Of a stretch of DNA of 6,091 nucleotides, positions 4,913 to 6,091 are shown in pieces. The translations under genes and the position numbers were made by a program. The DNA is from Caldisericia bacterium (GTDB lineage: Bacteria; Caldisericota; Caldisericia; UBA6126). The notes beneath the pieces were generated by a model, which saw only the letters and a list, made by a program, of their open reading frames with translations, did no database searches and had not been told where the DNA came from. The stretch spans positions 1 to 6,091 of the forward strand of contig JAQVYZ010000068.1 of NCBI GenBank assembly GCA_028708485.1, given 5' to 3'. Numbering within the stretch: the first letter of the stretch is position 1; every line of letters starts with the position of its first letter.

Positions 4913-6091
4913 TATCCCTTTTTCCAGAAATCAAAAAATGATACTACTTTTATTTCTTTTGGAATATCGAAGGCTTGGTTCAATCCTGCAGTGATTAGAA
5001 CTAAATTCTTGCATTGCAGTTTCTTGCCAGCAAATAACAAGGATCGGACCTCCCTGGTTTTCGTGATTTCGCTTTCTATATCATAACTGGTTTGATATAA
5101 ACCAGTTATAGATCCTCCATTGATCGTGATAAAATCTACTTCATAATCGTTATCGTCTTTATAATAATACACAATATCATTTTCTGATGAGATTTTTTGG
5201 TAAATCACATTTTCAAATAATCTTCCGGAATTCTTTGAAAAACCTGTTGATAACGCAGTCATAAAACCTGTATCCACGAAAAATGATTTTCTGGGATACT
5301 GGATTTGATTGGCGATTACAGGGGTAAAGATGGATAATTCCTGTAAAAAATAGGAGGACCGCGCATAGGATAAATAGTTATCAATCGTTGTTTTGCCTAC
5401 CGGTATCCCCATGCTTTTTATGATGTTCTGCAGTTTGGAAATTGTGAAATACGGTGAATTGATAAGAAGTTTCAGCATAGTTCGTAAAGCGATATGATTC
5501 TCGACATTATTGTGCTCAATCATATCTCTCTGCACGACAGTCTGAAAATAAGATTGCAGCAATTCCAGTTTTTTCTCTGCTGGCAATAAAACAACATCCG
5601 GCAAACCCCCGTATCTGAGGTAATCGTCCAATAAATACTGAAATCTAGCGGTTTCTTCTTTGGAAAAAGGGGCTTTCTGAAAATCAATCTCTTCGTGGAT
5701 AAATGTTAAATATTCATGAAAGGATAAGGTCTTTACTTTAATTTCCCAAAATCTTCCTCTTAACTCTGTTGGGATCTCATGACTACTCATTTTTGAAGTA
5801 GAACCTGATATATAAATCTGGATATCTTCATTATCAAGAATACGTCTAACCCATTTAGACCAATTGGAAACATTTTGTATTTCATCCAAAAAAAGATACT
5901 TTGGTTTTTTTCCAAACAAAGCTTGAATCTCTGGTATCAAATCCGTCAATAAAGTTACTGAAGGATTGATGATTCTTTCGTCCTCAAAATTAATATAAAC
6001 TATTTCTTCCCTGGAATTGGTTTTTAAGAGTCTTTTTATTAAATCATACATCAAATAAGTTTTGCCTACGCGCCTAAAGCCGGTAATGACG
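4912..6091 (-). CDS. AAA ATPase with DUF4143 domain, N-terminus beyond the right edge (GFRRVGKT subfamily)
   Basis: This is a second predicted ATP-binding protein of the AAA_14/DUF4143 type, of a different subfamily from 2777-3931; the biological role is unknown. The frame stays open to the edge, and its first visible residues are VITGFRRVGKTYLMYDLIK. Walker A (GFRRVGKT) therefore lies at 6081-6058, and a start near 6051 would delete it, so the real start is outside the window, probably 20-30 codons upstream. Of the 392 visible residues, Walker B LFLDEIQ is at about 66-72, the sensor-like ISGSTSK at 94-100 and LRGRF at 110-114. A winged-helix-like middle follows, then the DUF4143 region with FENVIYQ (E293) and YEVDFIT (D319). 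Where the first ATPase has E-I-K, this one has GLYQTSYDI, so the last catalytic pair of a PD-(D/E)xK site is missing. TKTREVRSLL after it is a usual feature of this subfamily. No Shine-Dalgarno sequence can be assessed. Confidence 0.9.
   Translation of the reverse strand, partial: VITGFRRVGKTYLMYDLIKRLLKTNSREEIVYINFEDERIINPSVTLLTDLIPEIQALFGKKPKYLFLDEIQNVSNWSKWVRRILDNEDIQIYISGSTSKMSSHEIPTELRGRFWEIKVKTLSFHEYLTFIHEEIDFQKAPFSKEETARFQYLLDDYLRYGGLPDVVLLPAEKKLELLQSYFQTVVQRDMIEHNNVENHIALRTMLKLLINSPYFTISKLQNIIKSMGIPVGKTTIDNYLSYARSSYFLQELSIFTPVIANQIQYPRKSFFVDTGFMTALSTGFSKNSGRLFENVIYQKISSENDIVYYYKDDNDYEVDFITINGGSITGLYQTSYDIESEITKTREVRSLLFAGKKLQCKNLVLITAGLNQAFDIPKEIKVVSFFDFWKKG

Overview
The window looks like an accessory, mobile-DNA-rich stretch of a Bacteroidota-like genome (Bacteroidales are my best guess). 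The grounds are AT-rich intergenic DNA, resident genes with no Shine-Dalgarno sequence, two AAA ATPases of the DUF4143 type that are multicopy in that phylum, and weak TAnnTTTG-like promoter elements. This is inference; there is no phylogenetic marker gene here.

Layout. Positions 73-2505 hold a complete-looking IS21-family insertion sequence, with istA (206-1714), istB (1711-2439) and paired inverted repeats at both ends. It appears to have landed inside a small gene read on the minus strand. Positions 2506-2564 carry that gene's start codon and first 19 codons, and positions 1-72 carry a winged-helix-like piece resembling IS630-type transposases. Positions 2506-2776 are otherwise a non-coding or decayed spacer with a possible promoter. 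Positions 2777-3931 encode a complete AAA ATPase with a C-terminal DUF4143 domain. Positions 3932-4278 hold no confident gene, only an AT-rich hairpin and an unexplained 78-codon open stretch. On the minus strand, 4279-4717 is a hicB-hicA toxin-antitoxin operon. Upstream of it, at 4808-4858, are two palindromes with identical arms. From 4912 to the right edge, also on the minus strand, lies a second DUF4143 ATPase of a different subfamily, whose N-terminus is outside the window.

How the parts work together. IstA (DDE transposase) and IstB (AAA+ helper ATPase) are translationally coupled and act on the element's own ends. HicA (RNA-cleaving toxin) and HicB (antitoxin) form a type II module. 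The two DUF4143 ATPases have no established role; the plus-strand copy keeps the residues of a PD-(D/E)xK-like core, while the minus-strand copy lacks the terminal E-x-K. The most distinctive unexplained signal is the pair TGTCCTA-N4-TAGGACA, 33 bp centre to centre, between the second ATPase and hicBA. I do not see proof of a new system, but that site pair and the ATPase/hicBA/ATPase cluster are the best candidates for follow-up.
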